A stretch of DNA of 64,000 bases from Tetranychus cinnabarinus (GCA_022266195.1 WHVY01000003.1:12648001-12712000); one strand, 5' to 3'; counted from the first letter of the stretch, positions 52,101 through 62,757 are shown. Program-made: numbers and translations. Notes: a model not told the origin generated them from the sequence alone.

Positions 52101-55100
52101 CTCAATAATATATTATCCTATGTGAGACTGTTTATTCAACCATTTACTTGATTTTATCTTATTTTGCATGTGATTCCTATTTTTTATCCCCTGATTCTCG
52201 TTTACGTTTAAATTGAAAGTTGTATATTAAATTGCATCATGCAAAGTTGATTATGTTTCACTTGTTGAGCTTTTCACTTTGATTTTATAAGATGTAATCT
52301 ATCGAGCAGAAACAACTATCACAAGGTAAATCATTCATTGTTTCTCTCGTTTTTACTTCCAAAATATAGCTTACTTTTTTGTCTTATTTCATGATATCAG
52401 AAGCAAGCAAGAAAAAAAATGAGTCAACTTGTGACTGAAATCAATGGAAAACTCTTGGAGTCAATCTTATAATCTTTCATGTAAAGATAATGTAAAGATA
52501 ATAAAGACTACTTTCAGATGCAATATTTTTACCTGTTTAGTAATGAAGACAAATTACCTTTTTTCTAACTCTCTAAGCGTGTTATTAAACAAATAAAGGT
52601 GAAGTTTTTAGCGTACCTTTCAATAGCAATTCAAAGTTATCGTTACATACTGAAAGGTGAAAAACTATGTTATTTATGATGTTTAATGAAACGCAAGACT
52701 CAGCCATGAAGTGTAATCTATAAAGAAGTAAAGATTTTTCATGTAGAATCTTTAATCCGATTGATAAAGCAAAAGAAGAAAAGTTGCAAAAGATGTGGAA
52801 GATGAGTATGAATATGGGTGAAAAGAAAAGAAAGGAAAAGAATGAAATACAAGGGGTGGATGTTTGAAAATGAAGTGAAGCAAAAAATAAATGCAAGAAA
52901 ATGTGAAAATATGAAACGATCAAATTGCGATACACTTTCTAGCCTTTTTAGGCTTTATAGTTGCTGGAAGCACTTTTGTTTGACTCTTAAACCTAATCTC
53001 TGCTGGGAAGCTGTAAAAATAATAGAATGAAAATAATAATGATAATGGCAACAGAATACATTTCTCTTCTTTTTTCTTCCATATCATTTATCATCGTCTA
53101 CTTGTTATCATTGAACAATATTATTTTTTAGAATGCTTATTTATCTTTCAATTTCATCAAAATAATGATATATTACAAGCTTTTTTGTTTCATTCATCTA
53201 TTTTATTATCATTTATTTTAAAATCAAATCAAAACAATGTTCATTCAATATCATGTCTATCAGAATTTTTCCTTCATCATGCAAAAAAACACATTTCTCA
53301 ATAACCATATTATTGATCGGAATTGAAACCATCAGTTTTTACACCTTAAACTTAGAAAATATAATAATCCGAATTCGATAGACTTGAATTCGAAAAAAAC
53401 TGGTGAATTTTTCTCCTTTTTATTCGCGGATTCCTGTTCTATTATTCAAAGTTTCTTGTAATTGTCAAACTTGCGATTTAATTGTCATGACTCAATCGTA
53501 TTTAATTATCAACATCATGATTGGGATTGAAATTAATCTAACATATAATGAAGCTTACTATCAACAGAATCTTAATGATTTAATTTACATTGAACCACTT
53601 TTCGAATCAAGTCTTTCAATCCTTAAGTTTATCAGATGAGCAAAATAATCTTGAAAATTGAATTTTCTTTTTATTAACATGTCTCGTCTTGCATGTCAAT
53701 CTAGTTTCTCAGTTCGAGTGCTGTAAAATTGCTGTGCATTTGATGTAAATTGTCTTTCAATGTGTGAAAGTTTATCTTCGCATTTTTCTTTTTTTCCATG
53801 AAACTTGCTGGCCTAAACTCTTGTTATTCATGTTTTTCATCATAAACTCCAAACTGGATAATCAACATTATGCAGTGATTAGAATAAATGAGTAGTTGTG
53901 GAATGCATCCAATGAAAATTTTTCAATCTCAATTTTCTTCTGACAAGCAGAAAAATTTTACCATTCGAAATGTTACTTTGAATGCAATGAAACGTTCATT
54001 GTAATACATTAATCTAAATCTTTGCATTTTCTGTAAATATACTCTTTCTCCGAAAATGAGCGAGTTTTGTTTTCTTCTCAAAACCGTTCAAATGAAAAAA
54101 TTTACGCTCAAATTGATCAAGTTTGATAAATTAAGTTTTCAATTATCAGTTTGAAATTATAATAATCAATACGAGATGATTGATACTGAAATAATTTAAA
54201 GCTGTTTATTGATTCAGATCTTAACATTCCAACTGCACCATTTGTTATTATCATTAGCCACCCAGCTTATTGATTGATATTATTGTTGCAATTTTACTTT
54301 GATATTCTGAGTAACCTGAGATGCTTCTGAACTACTTGCTATGTTATCTGATCAGATTTGAAATTGAATCAAATTACAGTTGAAATAAAGTTAAAAGTTC
54401 TTAAATAAAATGTTGTTCTGTGACAAAAAAGTCTTGCAATTTATTTCAATAATACATTTTTATTCACTTTTAACCTACACAATAATTTTCTCGATTTCAA
54501 TCAGCTTATCATGATACTATTCGTTCCTTAACCTATCATCTTTATGATGAAAAGGTTGAAAATAAAATGCACCAAAAAAGTTGCATGAAAGATATCTGAT
54601 TCTACTTTTGATAAGTTGATTATAAAGTTAAAAATATACTACTATATACTACATGTATTATAATACATGTATAAGCATTAATATTATCATCAGCGCCATC
54701 AATCTTCCAATGGTTTATATTTAAACTTGAATTTCGGGATGAATAAGTTCACTTCATTCTGATTCTTTAAACTGTATTATAACTTTCTGAGGAATTGCTC
54801 CAAACTTATGATTTTCTCATTTCAACTCATTAGTGATGTTTTTCATTCTTTTTGCTCCACGAAAAAGCATTCGTGTTAATTATCATCGATGAACAGAATG
54901 AAAAATTTCTGAAAAATGTAGAATACTCCTTTTTGTTCTTATAATTTTGAATTCCATTAGACTAGAAGTTGACTTGAAGTTCTTGTTAATATAATTGAAT
55001 GTTTTTGATTATTTTGTAAACATGACTAATTAGCTTAGATGTTTTTTGTCTAGTACCATGTTTATTAATGAATAACAATTGCAATATAATTTATAACTCT

Positions 55101-58100
55101 ATTTCAAATCATCAAAAGTCAAGTATTGCTTTGTTTTTTCTATTATATTATAGTTTTTCTGTTCAAGAAGTGAAAAAAGTTCCCAAACCTTTTCATATTG
55201 TTGCATAAAAACACAAAAATACATTTAACAATGAGTTTTATAATGGTTATAGATGGAAATTATAAATGTTTCCTTTTTTCAACAATAATAGTTAATTCCC
55301 TATTTTACTCTCATCTTCCTGTTGATAAATCAGAATGAACGATCTTGAAACATTATAAATACAAAATGCTACAAAAAACAAAGAAAAAGTCATTGAAAAG
55401 TATTCTTTCAGTTTCTTGAACAATTTTTCTCTTCATAATTTCCTTACTTTTTCTTGTATCGGAAATAGCATTTTCCAGGCATTTTCCGGCTTCCGAGTTT
55501 GCTTTTTTCCTGAATCTTTGTTTCACTTTTTCATTATGATTTGAGGCTATGAAATGCGTTTTACAGTTAACTATGCAATAACTTTTCATTATTCACTGCA
55601 GTTCATTCACTGCTCACTTGCAGTGGAATGAAAGGCTGAGGTTCCGATTAAGGGACCCTGGCCGATTTTGCTCCGGATCATGGTCAAGGTATTTTCCATC
55701 ATGAACTTTTCGAAAATCAAAACCATTTTTTGCGCAAACTTCGCGTTTGCGCACAATCGCTTCTCAAAGTTGAAAATTAACATGGGCCTCTATGGGAAAA
55801 TTTAATTTCTAATATTTTCGTTATTTGAATTGTGAATCAAATTAAAATGCACATTATTTTTACTCACTATATTCTGATACAAATAACTGTCCTGAGGTGA
55901 TGATTCAATGAACTCTGCATGGATAAAAACCGAAAATATACTGTAAATCAAGCCAAAGGTGCGAAAACACTCGGTTGGATGGTCTGATAGATTAGGTATG
56001 GTTAAATTCGGGCAATATAGTTGGTTGGTCATTCAGGTTAGGTTAGGTTAGGTTAGGTTAGGTTAGGTTAGGTTAGGTTAGGTTAGGTTAGGTTCGGGCA
56101 AGTAAAGTTGGTTGGTCATTCAGGTTAGGTTAGGTTAGATTAGGTTAGGTTAGGTTAGGTTAGGTTAAGTTAGGTTAGGTTAGGTTAGGTTAGGTTCGGG
56201 CAAGTAAAGTTGGTTGGTCATTCAGGTTAGGTTAGGTTAGATTAGGTTAGGTTAGGTTAGGTTAGGTTAAGTTAGGTTAGGTTAGGTTAGGTTAGGTTCG
56301 GGCAAGTAAAGTTGGTTGGTCATTCAGGTTAGGTTAGGTTAGGTTAGGTTAGGTTAGGTTAGGTTAGGTTAGGTTAGGTTAAGTTAGGTTAGGTTAGGTT
56401 AGGTTAGGTTCGGGCAAGTAAAGTTGGTTGGTCATTCAGGTTAGGTTAGGTTAGGTTAGGTTAGGTTAGGTTAGGTTAGGTTAGGTTAGGTTAGGTTAGG
56501 TTAGGTTAGGTTAGGTTAGGTTAGGTTAGGTTAGGTTAGGTTAGGTTAGGTTAGGTTAGGTTAGGTTAGGTTAGGTTAGGTTAGGTTAGGTTAGACTTCG
56601 ACAAGCATTTTGTTTTTTGTTTTTGCATTCGAGTTAGATCATATCTTTGTTACCAGTAAAAAGTCATTTTTTGCGTTTCGTCATGGTAGCGTACATAAAA
56701 TCAAGTCGTCATAGTTTTCATATCTGAGGGCAAATGTTTTGCTCTTGATTCACTCCTTACTGGGCTTATAGTAATGAAAATAATGATGAAAAATGAAATT
56801 TCATTTTGTCATAGACGCCCATGTTAATTTTCAACTTTGAGAAGCGATTGTGCGCAAACGCAAAGTTTGCGCAAAAAATGGTTTCGATTTTCGGAAAGTC
56901 CATCATCGAAAGTACCTTGGCTGTGATCCAGAGCAAAATCTGCTCGGGTCCCTTAATCGGAACCTTCTCCGAATGAAATCAACGGTTGATCTGATGTTCA
57001 CAATTTCATCATAGATTGTCATGCAACTAATGAAAGCCAGAATAAATGAAAATAAATTCTTTTATTTCTATTATATTTCACCTTACTTTTATAAAATTGA
57101 TGGAAACTTTGATTCATGCTATCATTAAAGGTGTTTCCGATGAAAAATTTATTGAGATTGAATCCGATTCAATGTCAATAAATTGTGACGTTTTGTGACG
57201 TCACAATGGATTTTTCCGGTGAAATGTTAATTGGATTTACTTCCGGTGACTTTTTTTGACCTGTGAATGTTTTTTTCAGCCGTTAGATCATTTTTAGAAC
57301 AAATTAAGTCCAAAAATGTCGATATAAATTGATCTGAATCGACTTTTTTGGATCTAGATAACTCGATCCATTTTTCATCGGAAACACCCTAAGTTATGAT
57401 AAATTGGCAAAAGTTGTGAAGAAAAAATTCTTGAATAAAGACATTGAATAATACTATCGAATGTAACAGAGAAAATAGCATTTATTTGATGATAGAAGTA
57501 ACTATGAATATATGTCATTTACAAAGATATAAATGTTACAAGTTATACTCCAGTACATTCCAAGTCAAATTGTAGCATAATAACGTTATTGATAGTATGA
57601 TTGATAATTTTGTTGTTGAACAAGCCAGTTGAGAATGTTTTATTGCAGCATTTCGATTGGTTAATAATGAATTTCCCGAGAATATGAGATGACAATGATA
57701 TCTGTATTTCAATGTTTCAATGTTATTCTTCTGATAAACGGTTATATTGAAACATGAATACAATCAATTTTATCATTGTGATAACTTTTTTGTCTCTTTC
57801 CTTTTCTTTTATATATTAATACTTTACTTATTGTAAATCACTGTACAGGTAATAGGATTTGTTTGCAGAATGTTTAAAGTTATCTTTCTTCGTTTTTGTA
57901 TGCTTATTTGGATTCTTTATAAGGTGACTGAATATTTAAGCACAAAAACAGAGAATAAAGAGAAAAAATAAAATGTTATATTCACTAGTCAGATAAGATT
58001 GCTTTCAACATTTACCTATGAATAACATTATTAGCTCACATGAATTCTGTCATTCTTTGTATTTCAATATAAATTCCAAGATCCTAGATCTTGTAAATAA

Positions 58101-60416
58101 CTTACATTATCTATTAGCTCTACACAAAGACATACACTTTATTTATTAAGGAAAACACTCATTTTCGTTATATGTTTTATCAAAAATCAGCCAAATTGAT
58201 TCTGAACGACCTTAGCAATATTTTGATTTTCTCGAATTAGCCAAGAAAACTAAATTATTCAGGGTCACTGTCAGTTTCGCAATGAAAAATGGCTAAAAAT
58301 CTTAAACGAATTATAATTTCGATTGATATGTTCCTTATGAAAATGATAAAACAACCGATCATGATATTGTTGACTTGAAAGATTTTGTTACCGATTTGTT
58401 ATCAAACGAATTTTGACCGAGTTCATTCTTCATATTTAAATATTTATCATTTAAAATAATGGCTAATTTGCATGATTGAAAAAATAAGGAACCTTGAGGT
58501 TGATTAACCCCAAACCCCTTATAGAAATAGACAAAATCTCAATTTAAATTTCTGTAATATTCAACTCGTTTTCTATAATGAAAGAATGTTAATAATCAAT
58601 TCATGAATTCACTTCATTAGACCAATATTTTTTTCTTTTTATGTCAAAGTTTGGTTTCATTGTTGAAATTATTAATACATTGTATTTTCAGTTTTGGAGA
58701 CTTTTTTATCATTCCTAGACTTTTATCATTGCAAGAAATTCATTTAAATTCACTCTTTTGTTTCCACACAATATTAAAAGATTATTAAGGCTCAAATAAT
58801 TAATAAAATTCGCACTTGAATCAATAATTCTGTTGAAAAAAAGATTCTTTTACTCTATTATTATGCTAAAAAATCCTGCCTGAAGCAAATACACAAAATA
58901 AATATGGAAATAAATCTGTCACTAATTAAGTCTTATTCACTGCAATGTGACTTTAAGATAAATCTGGGTTTGTTCAATTTTCGTTTTGGACGTTTATAAA
59001 TTTTGGCTGTAAGACAAAAGCTTACATTTTTTAAATTGTAATATTAGCAACACTTTTGAACCTTTTTCTGTGCAAATTATTCGATAGATTACGGTTTTCA
59101 TACCGATGAATATCTCATTACTGGATATTTTACTTTGCTATTAATTTTAAATTGAAAAGTTCACCCATTGACAATTACGAAAAAAATTTCTTGCTAATTT
59201 TTTTACTTTTTTTCTCCCTTTTCATGCGTATTTCCAGGCATTTGCTATATTTTGTGGTATGGGAATTCACAATACACAGATGTATGAAAAAGCAATGAAA
59301 GCAATGGCCAAACAACGGGTTACCTTTGAATGTCTTTCATACCATGCAACGGCACGAAGAGAGGAAGCTACTCTTTTGTCTCGTGAACCAATACCGTCAA
59401 CTCAAGCACTTAGGCTGGCTTGCTTAGATTTTCATGATTTCTCATTGGAAACAGATGATAAAATGGTCAAAGCTTGTATTCGAATGTTTTTAGATCTTGA
59501 TTTGATCAATCGTTTCTCAATTGATTATCTCACTCTTTGTCGTTGGCTCCTCTCTGTTCGCAAAAACTATCGTCCTGTAACTTATCACAATTGGCGTCAC
59601 GCTTTCAATGTAGCTCAAATGATGTTCTCAATTCTTGTCTCAACTACTTTGTGTACCTCGTTGGGAGAGCTTGATACTTTGGCTCTTATTATGGCTTGTT
59701 TGTGTCACGATTTAGACCACAGAGGAACCAATAACTCTTTCCAAATCAAGTCTAGTTCACCACTGGCTACACTTTATTCAACTTCAACCATGGAACATCA
59801 TCATTTCGATCAATCTTTAATGATTTTAAACTCAGAGGGTAACCAAATTTTGTCCAATCTGTCTCCAGCTGAGTACAAGCGTGTTGTTCGTGTAATGGAA
59901 GAGGCTATTTTAGCGACCGACCTTGTTGTCTATTTTACGAACAGAGAAGCCTTTTTTCGTCTCATTCAATCAGGAGATTACCACTGGGATTCCAATGAAT
60001 TGGATAAAAAGTTACTTCGGGGTATGCTGATGACTGCCTGCGATATTGCCGCGATTACCAAACCATGGGAAGTTCAAAAAGTTGTCGCTGAACTTGTGGC
60101 AACAGAGTTTTTTCAGCAGGGCGACATTGAAAAGGAAAAGCTCAATTTACAGCCAATTGATATGATGAATAGAGAAAAAAAAGATGAACTTCCCCGACTT
60201 CAAGTAGCTTTCATTGACTCTATTTGTTTACCCATTTTTTCCGCTTTTGCATCATTATATCCCGAGAGCTTGGGCAGTTTGGAGAGAGGAGTAGTGGAAA
60301 ATAAGCGGCAATGGCTATACCAAGCATTGGGACATCCTAGTCTTCGGGACTGGGCTATGGAAGAATTAGGGAATATGTCATCCAGTGTGACTCCGTTTAT
60401 TCAATCATTTACTTGA
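34167..60416 (+). CDS. Pde11: Dual-specificity cyclic nucleotide phosphodiesterase, PDE11 type
   Basis: Hydrolyses cAMP and cGMP to 5'-nucleotides in the cytosol. Coding exons: 34167-34349, 35225-38320 and 59238-60416, all phase 0, giving 1485 residues. Exon 1 is inferred: ATG directly after an in-frame TAA, poly-Ser, and an excellent donor that fits the strong acceptor at 35224. A low-complexity Ser/Asn/Gln-rich N-terminus (to about residue 400) precedes the family block MEAWLDEHPKFLCDYVIRKA. GAF-A (about 624-860) carries an Asn-rich insert. GAF-B (about 863-1093) ends with an NK...F...DE motif (NKLNGQPFNKNDE). The catalytic domain in the last exon has the metal-binding HD motifs HNWRHAFN and CLCHDLDHRGTNN, and the block MLMTACDIAAITKPWE. 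The exon 2/3 join reads NLFE|AFAIFCGMGIHNT, as expected for PDE11. The catalytic exon is intact. If exon 1 is wrong, translation could start at the ATG at 35408. Confidence 0.9.
34350..35224 (+). other. PDE11 intron 1 with purine-rich tract
   Basis: GTAAGT donor at 34350 and TTTTAAACAG acceptor ending at 35224. From about 34430 to 34890 this strand is strongly purine-rich, with long GA/AG-biased runs, for example around 34770-34830. No other gene was seen. Confidence 0.65.
42900..43490. mobile_element. Degenerate inverted-repeat (foldback-like) element
   Basis: The sequence from about 42900 to 43062 matches the reverse complement of about 43330-43490 with scattered differences and short gaps. 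Shared pieces include TTTCGAGATAAAT (42976 and, inverted, 43391), CATTACTCT and ATACCAATT. The loop is about 270 bp. Outer boundaries and a target duplication could not be fixed, so the element class is unknown. Confidence 0.65.
44271..45537 (-). mobile_element. Mariner transposon, apparently intact
   Basis: 1267 bp, with perfect 29-bp terminal inverted repeats that begin TTAGGGTGTCAAATAAGTTT at 44271-44299 and 45509-45537. It is flanked by the TA target duplication (44269-44270 and 45538-45539) and carries one full-length transposase gene. It sits antisense to PDE11 inside the large intron. Perfect ends plus an undamaged gene imply a recent insertion. Confidence 0.95.
44336..45382 (-). CDS. 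Mariner transposase (D,D34D)
   Basis: 348 residues, the standard mariner length, with no stop or frameshift. Cut-and-paste transposase. The N-terminal helix-turn-helix part contains STIQRWFREFKWGH and a second DNA-binding helix set (RISTREISARFELSHETART), followed by a WVPKTLS linker. Catalytic Asp motifs are TGDETWV, ILLHDNARPH and SPDLAPSDYFLF; the second and third Asp are separated by exactly 34 residues, the mariner signature. All three catalytic Asp residues are present, so the enzyme may be active. The ATG at 45382 is 126 bp inside the 5' terminal repeat. Confidence 0.96.
   Translation of the reverse strand: MNREKYRETIRALYASGHSIEQIHEILLKAHGNNCPSISTIQRWFREFKWGHQSIADKPRSGRPKEVRTNETIRNVQKFVKDNGRISTREISARFELSHETARTILRNDLDLQKMNARWVPKTLSLTEKRRRLAIARSTLTEFGDEWENFLSRIVTGDETWVSYETPESRLDCAEWLPRGSKPPEIPKIRNERRKIMATIFWDCEGILLIKVMPKGTTINSDSYCQILDELRENIKEKRRGKLRSKVILLHDNARPHTSQATRTKISELGFQPLDHPPYSPDLAPSDYFLFKNLKYSLKGKRFDSETEVTNALNAFFRSKSPEWYRSGISSLKSRLERCIKARGAYFD
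50944..51065. mobile_element. 122-bp mariner-type miniature element
   Basis: The ends are near-identical inverted repeats of about 23 bp sharing the core TGTTAAGAAAGTTCGTGT. TA lies at 50942-50943 and 51066-51067. The end sequence resembles mariner terminal repeats but differs from those of the full mariner at 44.3 kb, so another mariner would have mobilised it. It has no coding capacity. Confidence 0.8.
52121..52931 (+). pseudogene. Duplicated 3' end of PDE11 within its own intron
   Basis: This stretch repeats 60387-61162 in direct orientation. It begins with a copy of the last PDE11 codons (here reading FIQPFT then TGA, against FIQSFT then TGA in the gene) and continues through the 3' flank. 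The first 340 bp differ by many substitutions and small indels. From 52461 to 52931 I count about four differences and no indel against 60692-61162. The catalytic exon itself is absent, so it cannot replace the normal last exon. Confidence 0.85.
54650..54671. repeat. Perfect 22-bp palindrome
   Basis: TACATGTATTA followed directly by its reverse complement, with no spacer, in AT-rich intron DNA. No function can be assigned. Confidence 0.7.
55634..56970. mobile_element. Long-inverted-repeat element carrying a TTAGG array
   Basis: 1337 bp flanked by an 8-bp direct repeat, GAATGAAA (55626-55633 and 56971-56978). The arms, about 165-180 bp each (55634-55813 and about 56790-56970), are diverged reverse complements sharing AGGTTCCGATTAAGGGACC near the tip and GCGTTTGCGCACAATCGCTT and AAAGTTGAAAATTAACATGG further in. 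The middle holds a tandem TTAGG array. No transposase frame is present. The 8-bp duplication fits hAT-like or foldback/MULE-like insertion, but the end sequence does not settle the class. Confidence 0.8.
56035..56594 (+). repeat. Interstitial TTAGG telomeric array with higher-order spacers
   Basis: Runs of TTAGG, the ancestral arthropod telomere unit, are interrupted four times by a spacer of about 30 bp (TTCGGGCAAGTAAAGTTGG...). A variant spacer precedes the array at about 56007. Spacer-to-spacer distances are about 87, 102, 102 and 112 bp. The two 102-bp units share the same variant repeats (one TTAGATTAGG and one TTAAGTTAGG), showing tandem amplification. From about 56438 to 56594 the array is pure, roughly 31 units. 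Unique sequence on both sides excludes a chromosome end in this assembly. Confidence 0.95.
57126..57393. mobile_element. Miniature inverted-repeat element, GGTGTTTCC family, copy 2
   Basis: The ends GGTGTTTCCGATGAAAAAT (57130 on) and its reverse complement (to about 57388) match perfectly over 19 bp. Internal order (ATTGAGATT, ATAAATTGTGACG, TGACGTCA) matches the copy at 24.5 kb. The flanks read TTAAA on the left and CTAAG on the right, so the target duplication is not perfect here. It is non-coding. Confidence 0.75.
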
Positions 60417-62354
60417 TTTTATCTTTTGCATTTGATTCCTATTTTCTAACCCCTCATTCTCGTTTATGTTCAAATTGAGAGTTGTATATTAAATTAAATC
60501 ATGCAAAGTTGATTGTGTTATACTTGATGACTTTTCACTTTGATTTCATTATGTAATCTATTGAGCTGGTAAAACTATCAAAAGTTGAATCATTAATTGT
60601 TTCTCGCGTTTTTACTTCCAAAAATGGTTTATTTTTGTCTTATTTCATGTCAGAAGCAATGAAGACAAACTGTGACTGAAAAATCTTGGAGTCAATCTTA
60701 TAATCTTTCATGTAAAGATAATGTAAAGATAATAAAGACTACTTTCAGATGCAATATTTTTACCTGTTTAGTAATGAAGACAAATTACCTTTTTTCTAAC
60801 TCTCTAAGCGTGTTATTAAACAAATAAAGGTGAAGTTTTTAGCGTACCTTTCAATAGCAATTCAAAGTTATCGTTACATACTGAAAGGTGAAAAATTATG
60901 TTATTTATGATGTTTAATGAAACGCAAGACTCAGCCATGAAGTGTAATCTATAAAGAAGTAAAGATTTTTCATGTAGAATCTTTAATCCGATTGATAAAG
61001 CAAAAGAAGAAAAGTTGCAAAAGATGTGGAAGATGAGTATGAATATGGGTGAAAAGAAAAGAAAGGAAAAGAATGAAATACAAGGGGTGGATGTTTGAAA
61101 ATGAAGTGAAGCAAAAAATAAATGCAAGAAAATGTGAAAATATAAAACAATCAAATTGCAATTTCCTTTCCGTTGGTGGTAATTAGACTTTACTGATACC
61201 GATAGCTTTCAAGTGGCAATCTATCATTTAACCCTAAAAACGGGCCTTCAAAAATCTGCACTTTTTTATCGTTGCTAGTTAAGATCTCAACTTTTTTTGA
61301 GAATGCAACCAACTATGAGAATCTGAAAAATCTTATTTACTCCCTGACATTATTCATTTTTAGATTTTCAGGGCCAAGTGCGAAACCTTAAGTCTCTTGA
61401 AGGGCAAACTATAGTATATTTCATTTTTGTTTTTCATTGGACAATCGATCGTATCTGTTGAAAGTTTTTTATCTGTTACCTGTGCTGCGATAATCTCTTT
61501 CAAAAAATTTTGAAAAATGCGCTGATACGGCTACTGCTTCAAATATTGTAAAAGTTTGATAGACAAGTTTTACGCCTCGTAATCTGGATTTGGATGTCTC
61601 GTTAGGAAATATATTGTCAACAAACGCTTTATGAGCTCAGCCAATAGGAGACCCAAAAGCCTGTATTTCAAAATATGGTTTGTTCCTTGACCAATAGAAA
61701 GATAGAGGTAACGCCATCTACAGTCTTTCTACACTGTTGAATATGAATTCTGTCTATAATCAATTCTAAAGCTTTACGAAATCAAATAGCTATTGCTTCA
61801 AGTGTATGATGATTAACAAGATTGATTTTTGTAAATCGTAGTTATATCAAAATTTTGGTTGACCTTTGAGTCATCATCGTCGATGTTGCTGAATTGTTAA
61901 CTTTGAGTGATCGATTAGAAACATTGAATGTTAATCTCAAAGGATTGGCTACTAAATATAAACCAAAACTTATATACAACTGCATCTCTCTATCTCAATT
62001 ACAAGTTTGGGCAGCTAACAAATAATTTGACTAGTGATATATCCCATGAAAGCTATGATGGTTCTCGCAATAGTACAACAAAGAAAAGCAAGTAATCTAA
62101 AGAATTCACTTGTGAGTATGAATACAAACTCAAAATTTACATTATTTGTTGCGATAAATAGTACAGTTTAGGCAAATCATGATTAATTTCAACTTGCGAT
62201 GCATATAATGAAGCTAATTAATCGCTCATTACAACCCAAAAAAATAAATTTGATAAATAAACGCAATGACTAACAGGGATAGACCAAAACTTATATTTTG
62301 CGCAATCTAAACTCCTCTCGTTAACATTTTATTTATTTTATTTTACATTTGCAG
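60417..62354. other. PDE11 3' flank and spacer
   Basis: The first 750 bp are the partner copy of the duplication at 52.1-52.9 kb and include a stretch (60692-61162) almost identical to it. The rest, to 62354, is AT-rich with no gene that I can support. The end of the spacer is a pyrimidine-rich acceptor (TTTACATTTGCAG) directly before the peptide ATG, implying an upstream non-coding exon somewhere in this stretch. Confidence 0.6.
60692..61162. repeat. Direct repeat partner of 52461-52931
   Basis: 471 bp collinear with 52461-52931 at a constant offset of 8231 bases, with about four differences counted by eye. It lies about 275 bp past the PDE11 stop codon. Reading frames on the reverse strand of both copies have no recognisable domain. 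Confidence 0.9.
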
Positions 62355-62757
62355 ATGCTCTACACAAACTTATTCGCTGCCATTCTAGTCATTACATTAT
62401 CCCTGGTCATATCATTCAACGTCAACTCAAGTAAGTTATTGCACTTTGCGATATTGTTTACTGCTTATGTAAAAAGCTAATCATGGTTTCTATCTCGATT
62501 CAGAATGTCATCTCTACCCATCAATAACTTCTGGTCATTTTCAGCATAAATATCTCACAAAGTAATTATGAGCTATCTGCCCTATGTCACCTGCTTGCTT
62601 GCAGCAATCTATTCGACTATTATGCTTTTATGTTTCATTGCATGCTAATTGTTTCTGTTGGAATTCAGATTACAATTACCATAACATTGACGATCCCAAT
62701 GCATTCAATATGAATTCAAAGCGCAAATTGAAAAACATTGACGATCCCAATGCGTAA
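62355..62757 (+). CDS. Predicted 54-residue secreted peptide precursor
   Basis: Two exons, 62355-62430 and 62669-62757. Strong acceptor immediately before the ATG, GTAAGT donor at 62431, and a TTCAG acceptor ending at 62668; the join is phase 1. Exon 1 is a textbook signal peptide (MLYTNLFAAILVITLSLVIS). Exon 2 encodes NYNYH, then NIDDPNA, a linker with a basic KRK site, and NIDDPNA again just before the TAA. The basic site between two identical heptads looks like a prohormone arrangement, but no known peptide family is recognised. The first repeat period is 51 bp, which keeps frame; later units of the same repeat are 50 or 52 bp and do not. It is a prediction from splice sites and signal peptide alone. 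A different downstream splice, or non-coding status, is possible. Confidence 0.5.

Larger units (their letters stand above)
38321..59237 (+). other. 20.9-kb intron 2 of PDE11
   Basis: GTAGGT donor at 38321 and TTTCCAG acceptor ending at 59237, both phase 0 and joining GAF-B to the catalytic exon. It contains an inverted-repeat element (42.9-43.5 kb), a mariner (44.3-45.5 kb), a 122-bp miniature element (50.9 kb), a copy of the gene's own 3' end (52.1-52.9 kb), a palindrome (54.65 kb), a telomere-repeat-bearing element (55.6-57.0 kb) and a second GGTGTTTCC miniature element (57.1-57.4 kb). The stretches 38.3-42.9, 45.6-50.9 and 57.4-59.2 kb are AT-rich with no gene that I can support. Confidence 0.88.

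Noticed and set aside
52585..52935. Reverse-strand frame of 116 codons, repeated at 60816-61154
   Set aside because: Phe/Ser-rich low-complexity translation of purine-rich DNA, present only because the segment is duplicated. No recognisable domain.
56035..56594. A chromosome end
   Set aside because: Unique sequence continues on both sides and PDE11 coding exons lie on both sides of the array, so it is interstitial.
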